In this document: one piece after another, positions 55,092 through 63,892 of the stretch
How positions within the stretch are numbered: position 1 is the stretch's first letter
Layout of the letters: each line of letters opens with the position of its first letter
NCBI RefSeq assembly: GCF_030264275.1
Contig: NZ_CP127165.1
Span: 2,034,001 to 2,098,000, forward strand
From: Marivivens sp. LCG002
Lineage (GTDB): Bacteria; Pseudomonadota; Alphaproteobacteria; Rhodobacterales; Rhodobacteraceae
Direction of reading: 5' to 3'
DNA: 64,000 bases
Notes under the pieces: model-generated
Databases searched by the model: none
What the model saw: only the letters and a program-made list of their open reading frames with translations
What the model was told of the DNA's origin: nothing
Made by a program: the position numbers and the translations under genes

Positions 55092-56072
55092 TCACAGTCC
55101 TTCCAGCACCTCGGCGGCAGCCTTGGCGGGCGAAACCCGACCTTGCGTAACAGCAGCCTCTTGCGCGGCAAGACGGGCAGCAAGTGACTGATCTGCCGTG
55201 AGACGCGCAAGAAGTTGAAGCCGCACTTCTTCATGGAACCAGTAGCGCGCCTGCTCCATGCGGCGCGTATCGAAATGACCGTTCTCGCGGCGCCAATTGA
55301 TCAGCGATTGCATTTCCTCCCAAGCTTTTCCAAGTCCGTCGCCCTCGTAGGCGGAGACAGACATCGCCTTGGGAAAATCGCTTGGATCTTGGGGACGTTT
55401 ACGCAGAAGTCGGAGTGCACCGGCATAATCCGCAGTCGTCCGGATGGCCTGCGCCTTTAGGTCTCCGTCGGCCTTGTTCACGAGGATGAGATCCGCAATC
55501 TCCATGATCCCGCGCTTCACCCCTTGGAGTTCATCCCCGCCCGCAGGCGCAAGAAGAAGCGTGAAGAGATCACACATTTCGGCAACCATCGTCTCGGATT
55601 GACCGACGCCCACGGTCTCGATCAGGATCACGTCAAAGCCCGCGGCCTCGCAGAGCGCGACAGCTTCGCGGGTGCGGCGCGCCACGCCGCCCATCTGCGC
55701 CTGAGATGGTGACGGGCGGATGAATGCGTTCGGATTGCGCGACAACTGTTCCATTCGGGTCTTGTCCCCGAGGATCGAGCCCCCCGACCGCGCCGAAGAC
55801 GGATCAACGGCCAGAACCGCAACTTTGAGCCCCTTATCGGTGAGCATCATTCCGAAAGCTTCGATAAAGGTCGACTTTCCGACGCCGGGCGTCCCGGAAA
55901 GTCCGATCCGAAGGGCCTGTCGCTCGGTGCCGAGTTTGTCGAGCAGCTCGAGCGCCTGCGCGCGGTGATCGCTGCGCCCGCTTTCTACAAGGGTGATGGC
56001 CCGTGCAAGCGCCCTGCGCTCACCCGCCCTGATCGCGATAGCCGTCGCGTCGATATCCAGTTGACCTCTCAT
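55092..56072 (-). CDS. meaB: Methylmalonyl-CoA mutase-associated GTPase MeaB
   Basis: A 326-residue P-loop GTPase that protects and reloads methylmalonyl-CoA (or ethylmalonyl-CoA) mutase. Walker A is G-T-P-G-V-G-K-S near residue 60, the switch region E-T-V-G-V-G-Q-S-E near 150 and the N-K-A-D specificity motif near 200. The mutase is not in the window. It overlaps the alpha/beta hydrolase gene. Confidence 0.95.
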   Translation of the reverse strand: MRGQLDIDATAIAIRAGERRALARAITLVESGRSDHRAQALELLDKLGTERQALRIGLSGTPGVGKSTFIEAFGMMLTDKGLKVAVLAVDPSSARSGGSILGDKTRMEQLSRNPNAFIRPSPSQAQMGGVARRTREAVALCEAAGFDVILIETVGVGQSETMVAEMCDLFTLLLAPAGGDELQGVKRGIMEIADLILVNKADGDLKAQAIRTTADYAGALRLLRKRPQDPSDFPKAMSVSAYEGDGLGKAWEEMQSLINWRRENGHFDTRRMEQARYWFHEEVRLQLLARLTADQSLAARLAAQEAAVTQGRVSPAKAAAEVLEGL

Positions 56073-56162
56073 GACACCTTCTTAGCGAGGCTGTAACAAC
56101 TGTCCAGCCTCAAGACCCCTAATGCGCTTGACCTTATGGCCTCGGGATGCACCTTTGCCTTC

Positions 56163-58565
56163 ATGACAAAACTGCCTCCAGCCTTTGAGACTTGGTTTGC
56201 CGCGCGTGGTTGGTCCCCCCACCCGCACCAGATCGCCATGGTCGAAAAGTCGCAGGCCAAAGCGCTCCTGATGATTGCGCCGACGGGCGGGGGCAAAACG
56301 CTGTCGGGCTTCCTGCCCAGTTTGATCGAACTTGCAGAAGGCAGCCATCAGGGGCTCCATACGCTTTACATCTCCCCCCTCAAAGCGCTTGCCGCAGACA
56401 TCAAACGCAACCTTCTCAAACCCGTCGAGGAAATGAACCTTCCGATACGGATCGAGGATAGGACAGGCGACACCTCCCAGACGGCCAAGCGCCGTCAAAG
56501 AGCCGACCCGCCGCATATTCTGCTCACAACCCCCGAAAGCCTTGCCCTCTTGATCAGCTACGAGGATGCCCCACGGATTTTTGCGGGGCTGCAACGGGTC
56601 ATCGTCGATGAAATCCACGCCCTGAGCGAAAGCAAGCGCGGCGACCAGTTGATGCTTGCCTTGTCACGCTTGGAAACGCTCGCGCCCGACCTCCGCCGCG
56701 TTGGGCTGTCCGCAACGGTAGAAGCCCCCGATCAATTGGCAAAGGAACTCGCCGCCGCACCGGCGCCCTGCGAAATCCTCTTTGCCGACCCGGGACCGGA
56801 GCCGGACATTTCGATGCTGGTCACCGAGACCCCGCCGCCATGGGCGGGGGGCGGTGCAAAATACGCTATCCCAGCGGTGCTCCAAGAGGTCAAACGCCAC
56901 AAGACCACGCTGATCTTCCACAATACCCGTGCCCAGGCCGAAATCTTTTTCCACAATCTTTGGCTGGCCAACGAAGACAACCTGCCCATCGGCATCCATC
57001 ACGGCTCCTTGTCCCGCGAACAACGCGAGACGGTCGAAACCGCCATGACCCAAGGACGTTTGAGGGCCATCGTCTGCACAGGCTCGCTTGATCTGGGGAT
57101 CGACTGGGGCGATGTGGATCTCGTGATCCAGATCGGTGCGCCCAAGAACGTCAAGCGTCTGGTCCAGCGGATCGGACGCGCCAACCACCGCTATAATGCA
57201 CCCTCAAAGGCGCTCCTCGTGCCTGCGAACCGTTTCGAGGTGGTGGAATGTGTGGCCGCCCTCGAAGCCGCACGCGCCCATGACCTGGACGGCGAGCCCA
57301 AAGACAGCGGCCCCCTCGATGTCCTCTGCCAGCATATCCTGATCTGTGCCTGCGCGGGCCCCTTTGATCCCACATCTCTTTTTGGCGAAATTCGCACAAC
57401 GGGCGCCTATCGGAGCCTCTCGCGCGCAGCCTTCGACGACTGCCTCGATTTCGTGGCCACCGGCGGCTATGCGCTGCGCGCCTATGACAAATGGAAACGC
57501 CTCATTGAACGCAAAGTCGGTCTTTGGCAGCTCCGCGATCCCCGCACCGCCCGCAACATCCGTATGAACATCGGCACCATTCAGGACACCGACACACTCA
57601 AGGTCCGTATGCGGGGCGCGGGCAAGCCGCTGGGCGAGATCGAAGAAGGCTTCGCCTCGACCCTGACGGCAGGCGATACCTTTCTGATCGGCGGACAAAT
57701 CGTGCGATACGAAGGCCTCAGAGAATTGACCGTGGAAGTGTCGCGCTCTGCCTCGAAAACCCCCAAGGTCGCAACCTTCAACGGCACCAAATTCGCCACA
57801 TCAACCCGCCTAAGCGAGCGCATCCTGTCCATCCTTAATGCCGATACATGGCCCAATCTGCCGCGCCACACCGCAGAATGGCTCGCGCTCCAGCGCGAGG
57901 TCTCGGGCATGCCCCAAAGCGGCCACCTCCTTGCCGAGACCTTCCCCTTCGAAGGCCGCCATCACCTGTGTCTCTACGGTTTTGCGGGGCGTAATGCACA
58001 ACAGACGCTGGCGCTTCTTGTGACACGAAGGATGGAGACCCTCGGGCTCGATCCTTTGGGCTTTGTGGCGACCGATTATGCAACCTTGATCTGGGGCCTG
58101 AACGAAGTCACGACCCCCGAAGCCCTTCTTGATCCGGATCTTTTACGGGACGATCTGGAACAATGGCTCTCGGGCAACGCCGTGATGAAACGCACATTTC
58201 GCGCCGCGGCAACCATCGCAGGTCTGATCGAGCGCAACAGCCCGCAAGCCAAAAAATCGGGTCGGCAGGCCACGTTCTCTTCCGACATCCTTTATGACAC
58301 TTTGGTCAAATATGACCCCGACCATCTCATGCTGCGGATCACAAGGACCGAAGCCATGCGCGGACTGGTCGATTTCGGCCGGATCGAAGAGATGCTGTCC
58401 CGCACCCATGGCAGGATCGAACACAGGCGGTTGTCACGCCCCTCCCCGCTGGCCGCCCCGCTCTTCCTCGAAGTCGGCAAGATCCCGATTTTCGGCGCCG
58501 CACGGGAGAGGTTGCTCGAGGACGAAGCAGAGCGCCTCATCGCCAGCGTCGGTCTTGCGCCCTAG
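56163..58565 (+). CDS. Ligase-associated DNA damage response DEXH-box helicase (Lhr type)
   Basis: An 800-residue superfamily 2 helicase. Walker A reads A-P-T-G-G-G-K-T near residue 41, motif II V-D-E-I-H-A-L near 145, S-A-T near 180 and motif VI Q-R-I-G-R-A-N-H-R near 335. Beyond about 400 lies the large Lhr winged-helix/C-terminal domain. The ATG at 56163 gives the family N-terminus M-T-K-L-P-P-x-F-E-T-W-F. The usual partners (ATP-dependent ligase, exonuclease) are absent, but the phosphoesterase PdeM follows. Confidence 0.92.
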   Translation: MTKLPPAFETWFAARGWSPHPHQIAMVEKSQAKALLMIAPTGGGKTLSGFLPSLIELAEGSHQGLHTLYISPLKALAADIKRNLLKPVEEMNLPIRIEDRTGDTSQTAKRRQRADPPHILLTTPESLALLISYEDAPRIFAGLQRVIVDEIHALSESKRGDQLMLALSRLETLAPDLRRVGLSATVEAPDQLAKELAAAPAPCEILFADPGPEPDISMLVTETPPPWAGGGAKYAIPAVLQEVKRHKTTLIFHNTRAQAEIFFHNLWLANEDNLPIGIHHGSLSREQRETVETAMTQGRLRAIVCTGSLDLGIDWGDVDLVIQIGAPKNVKRLVQRIGRANHRYNAPSKALLVPANRFEVVECVAALEAARAHDLDGEPKDSGPLDVLCQHILICACAGPFDPTSLFGEIRTTGAYRSLSRAAFDDCLDFVATGGYALRAYDKWKRLIERKVGLWQLRDPRTARNIRMNIGTIQDTDTLKVRMRGAGKPLGEIEEGFASTLTAGDTFLIGGQIVRYEGLRELTVEVSRSASKTPKVATFNGTKFATSTRLSERILSILNADTWPNLPRHTAEWLALQREVSGMPQSGHLLAETFPFEGRHHLCLYGFAGRNAQQTLALLVTRRMETLGLDPLGFVATDYATLIWGLNEVTTPEALLDPDLLRDDLEQWLSGNAVMKRTFRAAATIAGLIERNSPQAKKSGRQATFSSDILYDTLVKYDPDHLMLRITRTEAMRGLVDFGRIEEMLSRTHGRIEHRRLSRPSPLAAPLFLEVGKIPIFGAARERLLEDEAERLIASVGLAP

Positions 58566-58574
58566 CTTGCCTTT

Positions 58575-58633
58575 GTGCCCCAAATATCCCGGGGGACGGC
58601 TGCCAAAGGCAGACGGGGGGCAGAGCCCCCTTG
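58575..58633 (+). repeat. REP-like GC-rich intergenic element
   Basis: The stretch contains CCCGGGGG, the stem CTGCC-AAA-GGCAG (58600-58612) and the hairpin GGGGGC-AGA-GCCCCC (58616-58630). Elements of this wording recur between genes in many Rhodobacteraceae genomes. It may act as a terminator or mRNA stabiliser for the helicase gene. Confidence 0.6.
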
Positions 58634-58666
58634 CCAAGCCAATCAACCAGTGCCACAGAACGAAGT

Positions 58667-59314
58667 ATGAACACCCACGCTTTCACGCTCCAGACGACAC
58701 AACTGATTGCTCGCCCATCGGGTGCGCTTTTCGTGCCGGAGTGCGCGACGCTCGTGGTTTCCGACCTGCACTTGGGAAAATCCGACCGCATCGCGCGGCG
58801 CACAGGCATTCTGGTGCCCCCGTTCGAGAATCGCGACACGCTTCTCAGGCTCGAAGCCGAAATCGACGCCACAGGCGCGGAAACAGTCATCTGTCTGGGG
58901 GACAGTTTCGATGATCTCGCGGCAGGGCAAAGCCTTGACGAAGAGGAAACGCTTTGGCTCGCCCGTCTGCAGGCGGGGCGCGACTGGATCTGGGTCGAAG
59001 GCAATCATGATCCCGGACCGCTCGATCTCGGCGGAAGCCACCGCACCGAAGTTGCGCTTGCCGCCCTGACCTTCAGGCATATCGCACAGATCGGCGCCAC
59101 TGGAGAGGTTTCTGGTCATTATCACCCCAAGCACAGGCTTGGCGGACAAAGTCGCCCCGCTTTTCTCTACGACAAAGACCGCCTGATCCTTCCTGCCTTC
59201 GGGACTTATACAGGCGGGCTGTGGTCCGATGCGCCCGCCCTCAAGACGCTTTTCCAAGGGCCATTCGTGGCCGTGCTCACCGGACGCAAAGCCATCGCCG
59301 TTCCTGTGCTTTAG
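58667..59314 (+). CDS. pdeM: Ligase-associated metallophosphoesterase PdeM
   Basis: A 215-residue calcineurin-like phosphoesterase. The metal sites D-L-H-L-G-K near 33, G-D-S-F-D-D near 80, G-N-H-D near 110 and the final G-H-Y-H-P-K near 146 are all kept. PdeM acts in the bacterial DNA damage response cluster with Lhr-type helicase and LigD/LigB. An ATG at 58667 starts M-N-T-H-A; an upstream frame beginning at 58631 has no family support. Confidence 0.88.
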   Translation: MNTHAFTLQTTQLIARPSGALFVPECATLVVSDLHLGKSDRIARRTGILVPPFENRDTLLRLEAEIDATGAETVICLGDSFDDLAAGQSLDEEETLWLARLQAGRDWIWVEGNHDPGPLDLGGSHRTEVALAALTFRHIAQIGATGEVSGHYHPKHRLGGQSRPAFLYDKDRLILPAFGTYTGGLWSDAPALKTLFQGPFVAVLTGRKAIAVPVL

Positions 59315-59431
59315 AAGGATTTCGAAAATTCCCCGCTTGCCTTTGCCCCTCATGATGGAGCATTGACATGCAGTTAGAGCGCCACAGTTGGTGCAATGCG
59401 TCTCTATTTGTAAGAATTTAAAGGATCACTG

Positions 59432-62017
59432 ATGCCTGTTGTGGTTGTTGAATCTCCGGCTAAGGCCAAGACAATTAACAAATATCTGGGGTCCGACTAC
59501 ACCGTTCTCGCCTCTTTCGGTCACGTGCGTGACCTGCCCGCCAAAGACGGCTCCGTCGATCCAGAGCATGATTTCGAGATGCAGTGGGAAATTGCGAACG
59601 ACAGCAAAAAGCACGTCAAAGCGATTGCCGACGCCCTCAAGGACGACAACGAACTGATCCTCGCGACCGACCCTGACCGCGAGGGAGAGGCCATTTCCTG
59701 GCACCTGCAAGAAGCTCTGACCGCTCGCAAAGCGATCAAGAAGGACACTGCCGTCAGCCGCGTGACCTTTAACGCCATCACCAAAGCCGCAGTCACCGAG
59801 GCGATGAAGAATCCGCGTCAGGTCGATGCCCCGCTGGTCGAGGCCTATCTGGCGCGCCGCGCGCTCGACTATCTTGTGGGCTTCAACCTTTCGCCCGTTC
59901 TTTGGCGCAAACTCCCAGGTGCAAAATCCGCGGGACGCGTCCAGTCGGTCTGCTTGCGCCTCATCGTCGAGCGCGAGATGGAAATCGAAGCCTTCCGCGC
60001 ACAGGAATATTGGTCGGTCAAAGCTCTCCTGAGCAATCCGCGCGGCCAAGAGTTCGAAGCGCGCCTGACGACCCTTGCGGGCAAAAAGCTCGACAAATTC
60101 GACCTTTCGAACGCCACTCAGGCTGAAATGGCGGTGCAGGCGATCAATTCGCGCGATCTGACCGTGACCTCGGTCGAAGCCAAACCCGCCTCGCGCAACC
60201 CGTCTGCGCCCTTTATGACGTCGACGCTCCAGCAGGAAGCCAGCCGCAAATTCGGCATGGGCGCGCGCCAGACCATGAGCGCGGCGCAGCGTCTTTATGA
60301 AGCGGGTCTCATTACCTATATGCGAACAGACGGCATCGACATGGCACCCGAAGCCGTGATGGCCGCACGCGATGCGATCAAAGCGAACTTTGGCGAAAAA
60401 TACCTGCCGACCAGCCCGCGCATGTATAAAAACAAGGCCAAGAACGCTCAGGAAGCGCACGAATGTATCCGGCCCACGGATATGTTCCTGACCACCGAAA
60501 AGGCCAAGATCACGGACGCGGATCAGCGCAAGCTTTATGATCTGATCTATAAGCGCACCATCGCCAGCCAGATGTCGGCGGCCCAGATGGAACGCACGAC
60601 CGTGGACATCGCCTCTGCCGATGGTCAGGTGATCCTGCGCGCCACGGGTCAGGTTATGCTCTTCGAAGGCTTTATCGCCGTTTACGAAGAAGGTCGCGAT
60701 GACTCGGTCGTCGATGACGACGACAAGCGTTTGCCGCAACTGGCCGTGGGTGAAAAGACCGCCAAGAAAGACGTCCAGCCCGAGCAGCATTTCACCCAGC
60801 CCCCGCCCCGCTACACCGAGGCCACCTTGGTCAAGCGGATGGAAGAACTCGGGATCGGCCGCCCCTCGACCTATGCGTCGATTGTGACGACCATTCAGGA
60901 TCGTGACTATGTCACAAAGGACAAAGGACGTTTGATCCCGCAGGACAAAGGTCGTCTCGTGACCGTTTTCCTGACGAATTACTTCAAGCGCTATGTCGAA
61001 TATGACTTTACCGCAGGCCTTGAGAACGAACTCGACGAAGTGAGCGCGGGCGAAGCCAACTATAAAGAAGTCCTGAACCGCTTCTGGCGCGATTTCTCGG
61101 CGGCGATTGCCGAAACCTCGGAACTTCGCATCACTGACGTGCTCGACAAGATCAACGAAGTGCTCGAGCCGCATCTTTTCCCGACCAAAGAAGACGGGAG
61201 CGATCCGCGCGCCTGCCCGACGTGTGGTCAGGGACGGCTTTCCATGCGCACGGCCCGTTCGGGCGGTGCCTTTATCGGCTGTTCCAACTATCCCGAATGC
61301 CGTTACACGCGCCCCTTCGGCCCTCCGGGGATGGAAGAAACGGGGATCGGCCCCGACGGCAAGCTTTTGGGCTATGATGATGGGGACCCGATCTCGCTTC
61401 GCGATGGTCGCTTCGGACCCTATGTCCAGCGCGGCGAGGCGAATGAAGACAATCCCAAGCCGCCCCGCGCCTCACTCCCCAAAGGATGGGAAGCTTCGAG
61501 CATTGATCTGGAAAAAGCCCTCACGCTTCTCAACCTTCCGCGCGAGATCGGCCCGCACCCCGATGACGGCGAGATGATCGAGGCGGGCATCGGTCGCTAT
61601 GGTCCCTTTGTCAAACATGGACGGGTCTATGCGAACATCAAAGATGTGGATGAAGTCTTTACCATCGGTATGAACCGTGCTGTCGAGCTTCTTGCCCAAA
61701 AGGCAGCAGGACGCGGCGCACGCACGGCCGCCAAGCCGCTCAAAGAGCTCGGCGATCACCCAGATGGGGGCGCAATGGCCGTGATGGAGGGACGCTACGG
61801 CCCCTACATCAAATGGGAAAAGGTCAACGCGACATTGCCCAAGGACACTGCACCCGAGGACGTCACGGTCGAAATGGCGATAGAGCTGGTCAACGCAAAG
61901 GCGACGACAAAGGGCGGCAAAAAGAAAGCGACCGCCAAGAAGGCACCTGCAAAGAAAGCCGCTACGAAAAAGCCCGCGGCCAAGAAAACGACAAAAGCCA
62001 AGTCCGAAGACGAATAA
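59432..62017 (+). CDS. topA: DNA topoisomerase I
   Basis: An 861-residue type IA topoisomerase. The TOPRIM start V-E-S-P-A-K-A-K-T-I is at residues 6-15, with D-P-D-R-E-G near 87, and the active-site Tyr lies in the G-L-I-T-Y-M-R-T-D-G segment near 294. A C4 zinc-finger-like segment follows near 590 (C-P-T-C then C-S-N-Y-P-E-C). The C-terminal ~40 residues are a Lys/Ala-rich, histone-H1-like tail. A strong terminator follows. Confidence 0.97.
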   Translation: MPVVVVESPAKAKTINKYLGSDYTVLASFGHVRDLPAKDGSVDPEHDFEMQWEIANDSKKHVKAIADALKDDNELILATDPDREGEAISWHLQEALTARKAIKKDTAVSRVTFNAITKAAVTEAMKNPRQVDAPLVEAYLARRALDYLVGFNLSPVLWRKLPGAKSAGRVQSVCLRLIVEREMEIEAFRAQEYWSVKALLSNPRGQEFEARLTTLAGKKLDKFDLSNATQAEMAVQAINSRDLTVTSVEAKPASRNPSAPFMTSTLQQEASRKFGMGARQTMSAAQRLYEAGLITYMRTDGIDMAPEAVMAARDAIKANFGEKYLPTSPRMYKNKAKNAQEAHECIRPTDMFLTTEKAKITDADQRKLYDLIYKRTIASQMSAAQMERTTVDIASADGQVILRATGQVMLFEGFIAVYEEGRDDSVVDDDDKRLPQLAVGEKTAKKDVQPEQHFTQPPPRYTEATLVKRMEELGIGRPSTYASIVTTIQDRDYVTKDKGRLIPQDKGRLVTVFLTNYFKRYVEYDFTAGLENELDEVSAGEANYKEVLNRFWRDFSAAIAETSELRITDVLDKINEVLEPHLFPTKEDGSDPRACPTCGQGRLSMRTARSGGAFIGCSNYPECRYTRPFGPPGMEETGIGPDGKLLGYDDGDPISLRDGRFGPYVQRGEANEDNPKPPRASLPKGWEASSIDLEKALTLLNLPREIGPHPDDGEMIEAGIGRYGPFVKHGRVYANIKDVDEVFTIGMNRAVELLAQKAAGRGARTAAKPLKELGDHPDGGAMAVMEGRYGPYIKWEKVNATLPKDTAPEDVTVEMAIELVNAKATTKGGKKKATAKKAPAKKAATKKPAAKKTTKAKSEDE

Positions 62018-62021
62018 AACA

Positions 62022-62055
62022 AAAACAGCAGGCCCCGTGCCTGCTGTTTTCTTTT
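62022..62055 (+). terminator. Intrinsic terminator of topA
   Basis: AAAACAGCAGGC pairs with GCCTGCTGTTTT around CCCGT and is followed by CTTTT. Confidence 0.92.
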
Positions 62056-62074
62056 GGGAAGGCGTTGCCGTTTC

Positions 62075-62914
62075 TCAGCTTTTGACCGTGAACACACATC
62101 CGTCCGATATGAGTTCGGGCGGCGTAAGGCACAGCGCTTTGGCAACGGTCCAAGCCGCCAGAACCTTTGGCACATATAGACGCGTTTCGACGTAATCGGG
62201 GACGCCGCCATTGTCCCTGATCGTCCCTTCGCCTGCATTATAGCCTGCAAGAACGAGGATCGGGTCCCCGTCAAAGACCTCCATCAACCAGTCAAGATAG
62301 GCGACGCCGCCCTTGATATTGTCGACGGGGTCAAAGGGGTCCCGAACACCAAAGCGCTCTGCGGTGGCGGGCATAAGTTGCATCAGACCCTGTGCACCGG
62401 CGCGGCTGGTCGCATTGCTCTGGCCCGCGCTTTCAACGGCGATGACAGAGAGCACAAGAGCGGGCGACACTTTGGTGTCGATTGTAGCAAGCAGGATATC
62501 CCGACCATGCCGCGAAGCAATTTTGGTCAGAGCATCAAGACTGGGCGGTTCGACCTTTTCCGCATCGGATGCCTTTGCCATGGCTTCGAGCGCAAGGACA
62601 AGGCGGCCCGGAACGTTATCCTCAAGCTTGGGTGAAATCGCCTGCCAGAACCAGGTCACTTGACTGGCTTGTGGAACGGCACCTCCGACGGCGCCAAAGA
62701 CGTCTTGCGATGGCGCGGCTGTCCCCGCAGCAGGCGGCGCGGATGGCGCACTTGGCGCACGCGGGGCGACTTGGACGTTGATCCGCGGCCCCGCACCGGT
62801 CGGAACCGTCACGCGCTTGAAGGTAAAGTCGGACTGCAGTCGATGTCCCTCCGCCAAAGCAGAGCTGCCCGCCATTAGAGCCCCAAACGCAAAAATCGCC
62901 GCTACCTTCCGCAT
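62075..62914 (-). CDS. Lytic transglycosylase (SLT domain) exported protein
   Basis: A 279-residue exported protein. The signal peptide ends at about A-L-A (residue 21), a Pro/Ala-rich linker follows (about 48-68), and residues ~140-260 form an SLT (lytic murein transglycosylase) domain. The catalytic Glu is in V-E-S-A-G-Q near 162, followed by G-A-Q-G-L-M-Q-L-M-P near 173 and A-G-Y-N-A-G-E-G near 229. It cleaves peptidoglycan glycan strands. It is divergent from the pilin array, and such enzymes are often found at secretion or pilus loci, though a link is not shown here. Confidence 0.92.
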   Translation of the reverse strand: MRKVAAIFAFGALMAGSSALAEGHRLQSDFTFKRVTVPTGAGPRINVQVAPRAPSAPSAPPAAGTAAPSQDVFGAVGGAVPQASQVTWFWQAISPKLEDNVPGRLVLALEAMAKASDAEKVEPPSLDALTKIASRHGRDILLATIDTKVSPALVLSVIAVESAGQSNATSRAGAQGLMQLMPATAERFGVRDPFDPVDNIKGGVAYLDWLMEVFDGDPILVLAGYNAGEGTIRDNGGVPDYVETRLYVPKVLAAWTVAKALCLTPPELISDGCVFTVKS

Positions 62915-63265
62915 CTGCGGACCACCTACCCGTTTTTCTTTTGCGCGAGGCTAGCGAAAAAATCCCGTCCTGTCCCCGTCTAAGCATCAAAACGCAACCA
63001 ATTCGTGCAAATTGCCGCCGTAATGTCACGCCGAAAATCGACACGAAGGCGACAATTTCAATTTTAAATATAACTGAATCAATACGTTAAAAGAAAAATC
63101 GAAAAAATCAGCCACATCAAGAAATGGAACCATTGGAGTCCAATTTCCGCCCCAATCGGACGGCTATATGGGCTCATCCAAAGCCGGACAGCCTCGGAAC
63201 AACGAGCAAAACAACCGGTGAAGATGTTGAAAACGAAGCGACTAATTCCCTGAGGAGGGACGACT
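62915..63265 (+). promoter_or_regulatory. Intergenic control region before the pilin array (351 bp, no gene seen)
   Basis: No credible gene is visible here. An AT-rich stretch (about 63055-63115) stands out from its GC-rich surroundings, as expected for a promoter. A 13-bp palindrome ATTGGA-G-TCCAAT lies at 63132-63144. The first pilin gene has a strong GGAGGG ribosome-binding site at 63254-63259. The exact promoter and operator are inferred. Confidence 0.45.
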
Positions 63266-63445
63266 ATGCTGAACTTTATCAAAAACTTCCGCCGCGACGA
63301 AGACGGTGCTGTGACTGTTGACTGGGTTGTTCTGACCGCTGCTCTCGTTGGTATCGGTGTAGCCGTTGTCGGCGGCGTCAAGACCCAGACCGAGGACGTA
63401 GGCACCTCGATCGCAACCAAAGTTTCGGCTTCGAAGCTTAACTAA
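63266..63445 (+). CDS. Flp-like small pilin, array copy 1
   Basis: A 59-residue protein. A short basic leader ending R-R-D-E-D-G is followed by a hydrophobic stretch A-V-T-V-D-W-V-V-L-T-A-A-L-V-G-I-G-V-A-V, which is the class IVb (Flp) prepilin design with cleavage after the Gly at residue 14. The canonical Glu5-Tyr6 of Flp is replaced by Asp5-Trp6. The mature protein would be about 45 residues with a hydrophilic tail ending S-K-L-N. It differs from copies 2-4 at only three synonymous bases (63271, 63277, 63361). GGAGGG lies six bases upstream. Codons GCT, GGT and GTT are frequent, fitting high expression. Confidence 0.8.
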   Translation: MLNFIKNFRRDEDGAVTVDWVVLTAALVGIGVAVVGGVKTQTEDVGTSIATKVSASKLN

Positions 63446-63474
63446 TTCAAAAATTCTAATTCAGGATCATCAAA

Positions 63475-63654
63475 ATGCTTAACTTCATCAAAAACTTCCG
63501 CCGCGACGAAGACGGTGCTGTGACTGTTGACTGGGTTGTTCTGACCGCTGCTCTCGTTGGTATCGGTGTGGCCGTTGTCGGCGGCGTCAAGACCCAGACC
63601 GAGGACGTAGGCACCTCGATCGCAACCAAAGTTTCGGCTTCGAAGCTTAACTAA
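63475..63654 (+). CDS. Flp-like small pilin, array copy 2
   Basis: A 59-residue protein identical in sequence to copy 1, with three synonymous DNA differences, and identical in DNA to copy 3. It is separated from copy 1 by a 29-bp spacer holding an AGGA ribosome-binding site eight bases before the ATG. The spacer and gene together make a 209-bp unit. Confidence 0.8.
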   Translation: MLNFIKNFRRDEDGAVTVDWVVLTAALVGIGVAVVGGVKTQTEDVGTSIATKVSASKLN

Positions 63655-63683
63655 TTCAAAAATTCTAATTCAGGATCATCAAA

Positions 63684-63863
63684 ATGCTTAACTTCATCAA
63701 AAACTTCCGCCGCGACGAAGACGGTGCTGTGACTGTTGACTGGGTTGTTCTGACCGCTGCTCTCGTTGGTATCGGTGTGGCCGTTGTCGGCGGCGTCAAG
63801 ACCCAGACCGAGGACGTAGGCACCTCGATCGCAACCAAAGTTTCGGCTTCGAAGCTTAACTAA
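63684..63863 (+). CDS. Flp-like small pilin, array copy 3
   Basis: A 59-residue protein; this copy is identical to copy 2 at every base, as is the 29-bp spacer on either side. Its presence shows that the 209-bp unit is repeated head-to-tail without divergence. Confidence 0.8.
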   Translation: MLNFIKNFRRDEDGAVTVDWVVLTAALVGIGVAVVGGVKTQTEDVGTSIATKVSASKLN

Positions 63864-63892
63864 TTCAAAAATTCTAATTCAGGATCATCAAA

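Noticed and set aside
59426-61174. A 582-codon open frame opposite topA
   Set aside because: It is a shadow of topA; the plus-strand TOPRIM and zinc-finger motifs are decisive.
63079-63420. A minus-strand frame over the first pilin gene
   Set aside because: It conflicts with the repeated plus-strand genes, whose synonymous differences and prepilin motif mark the coding strand.
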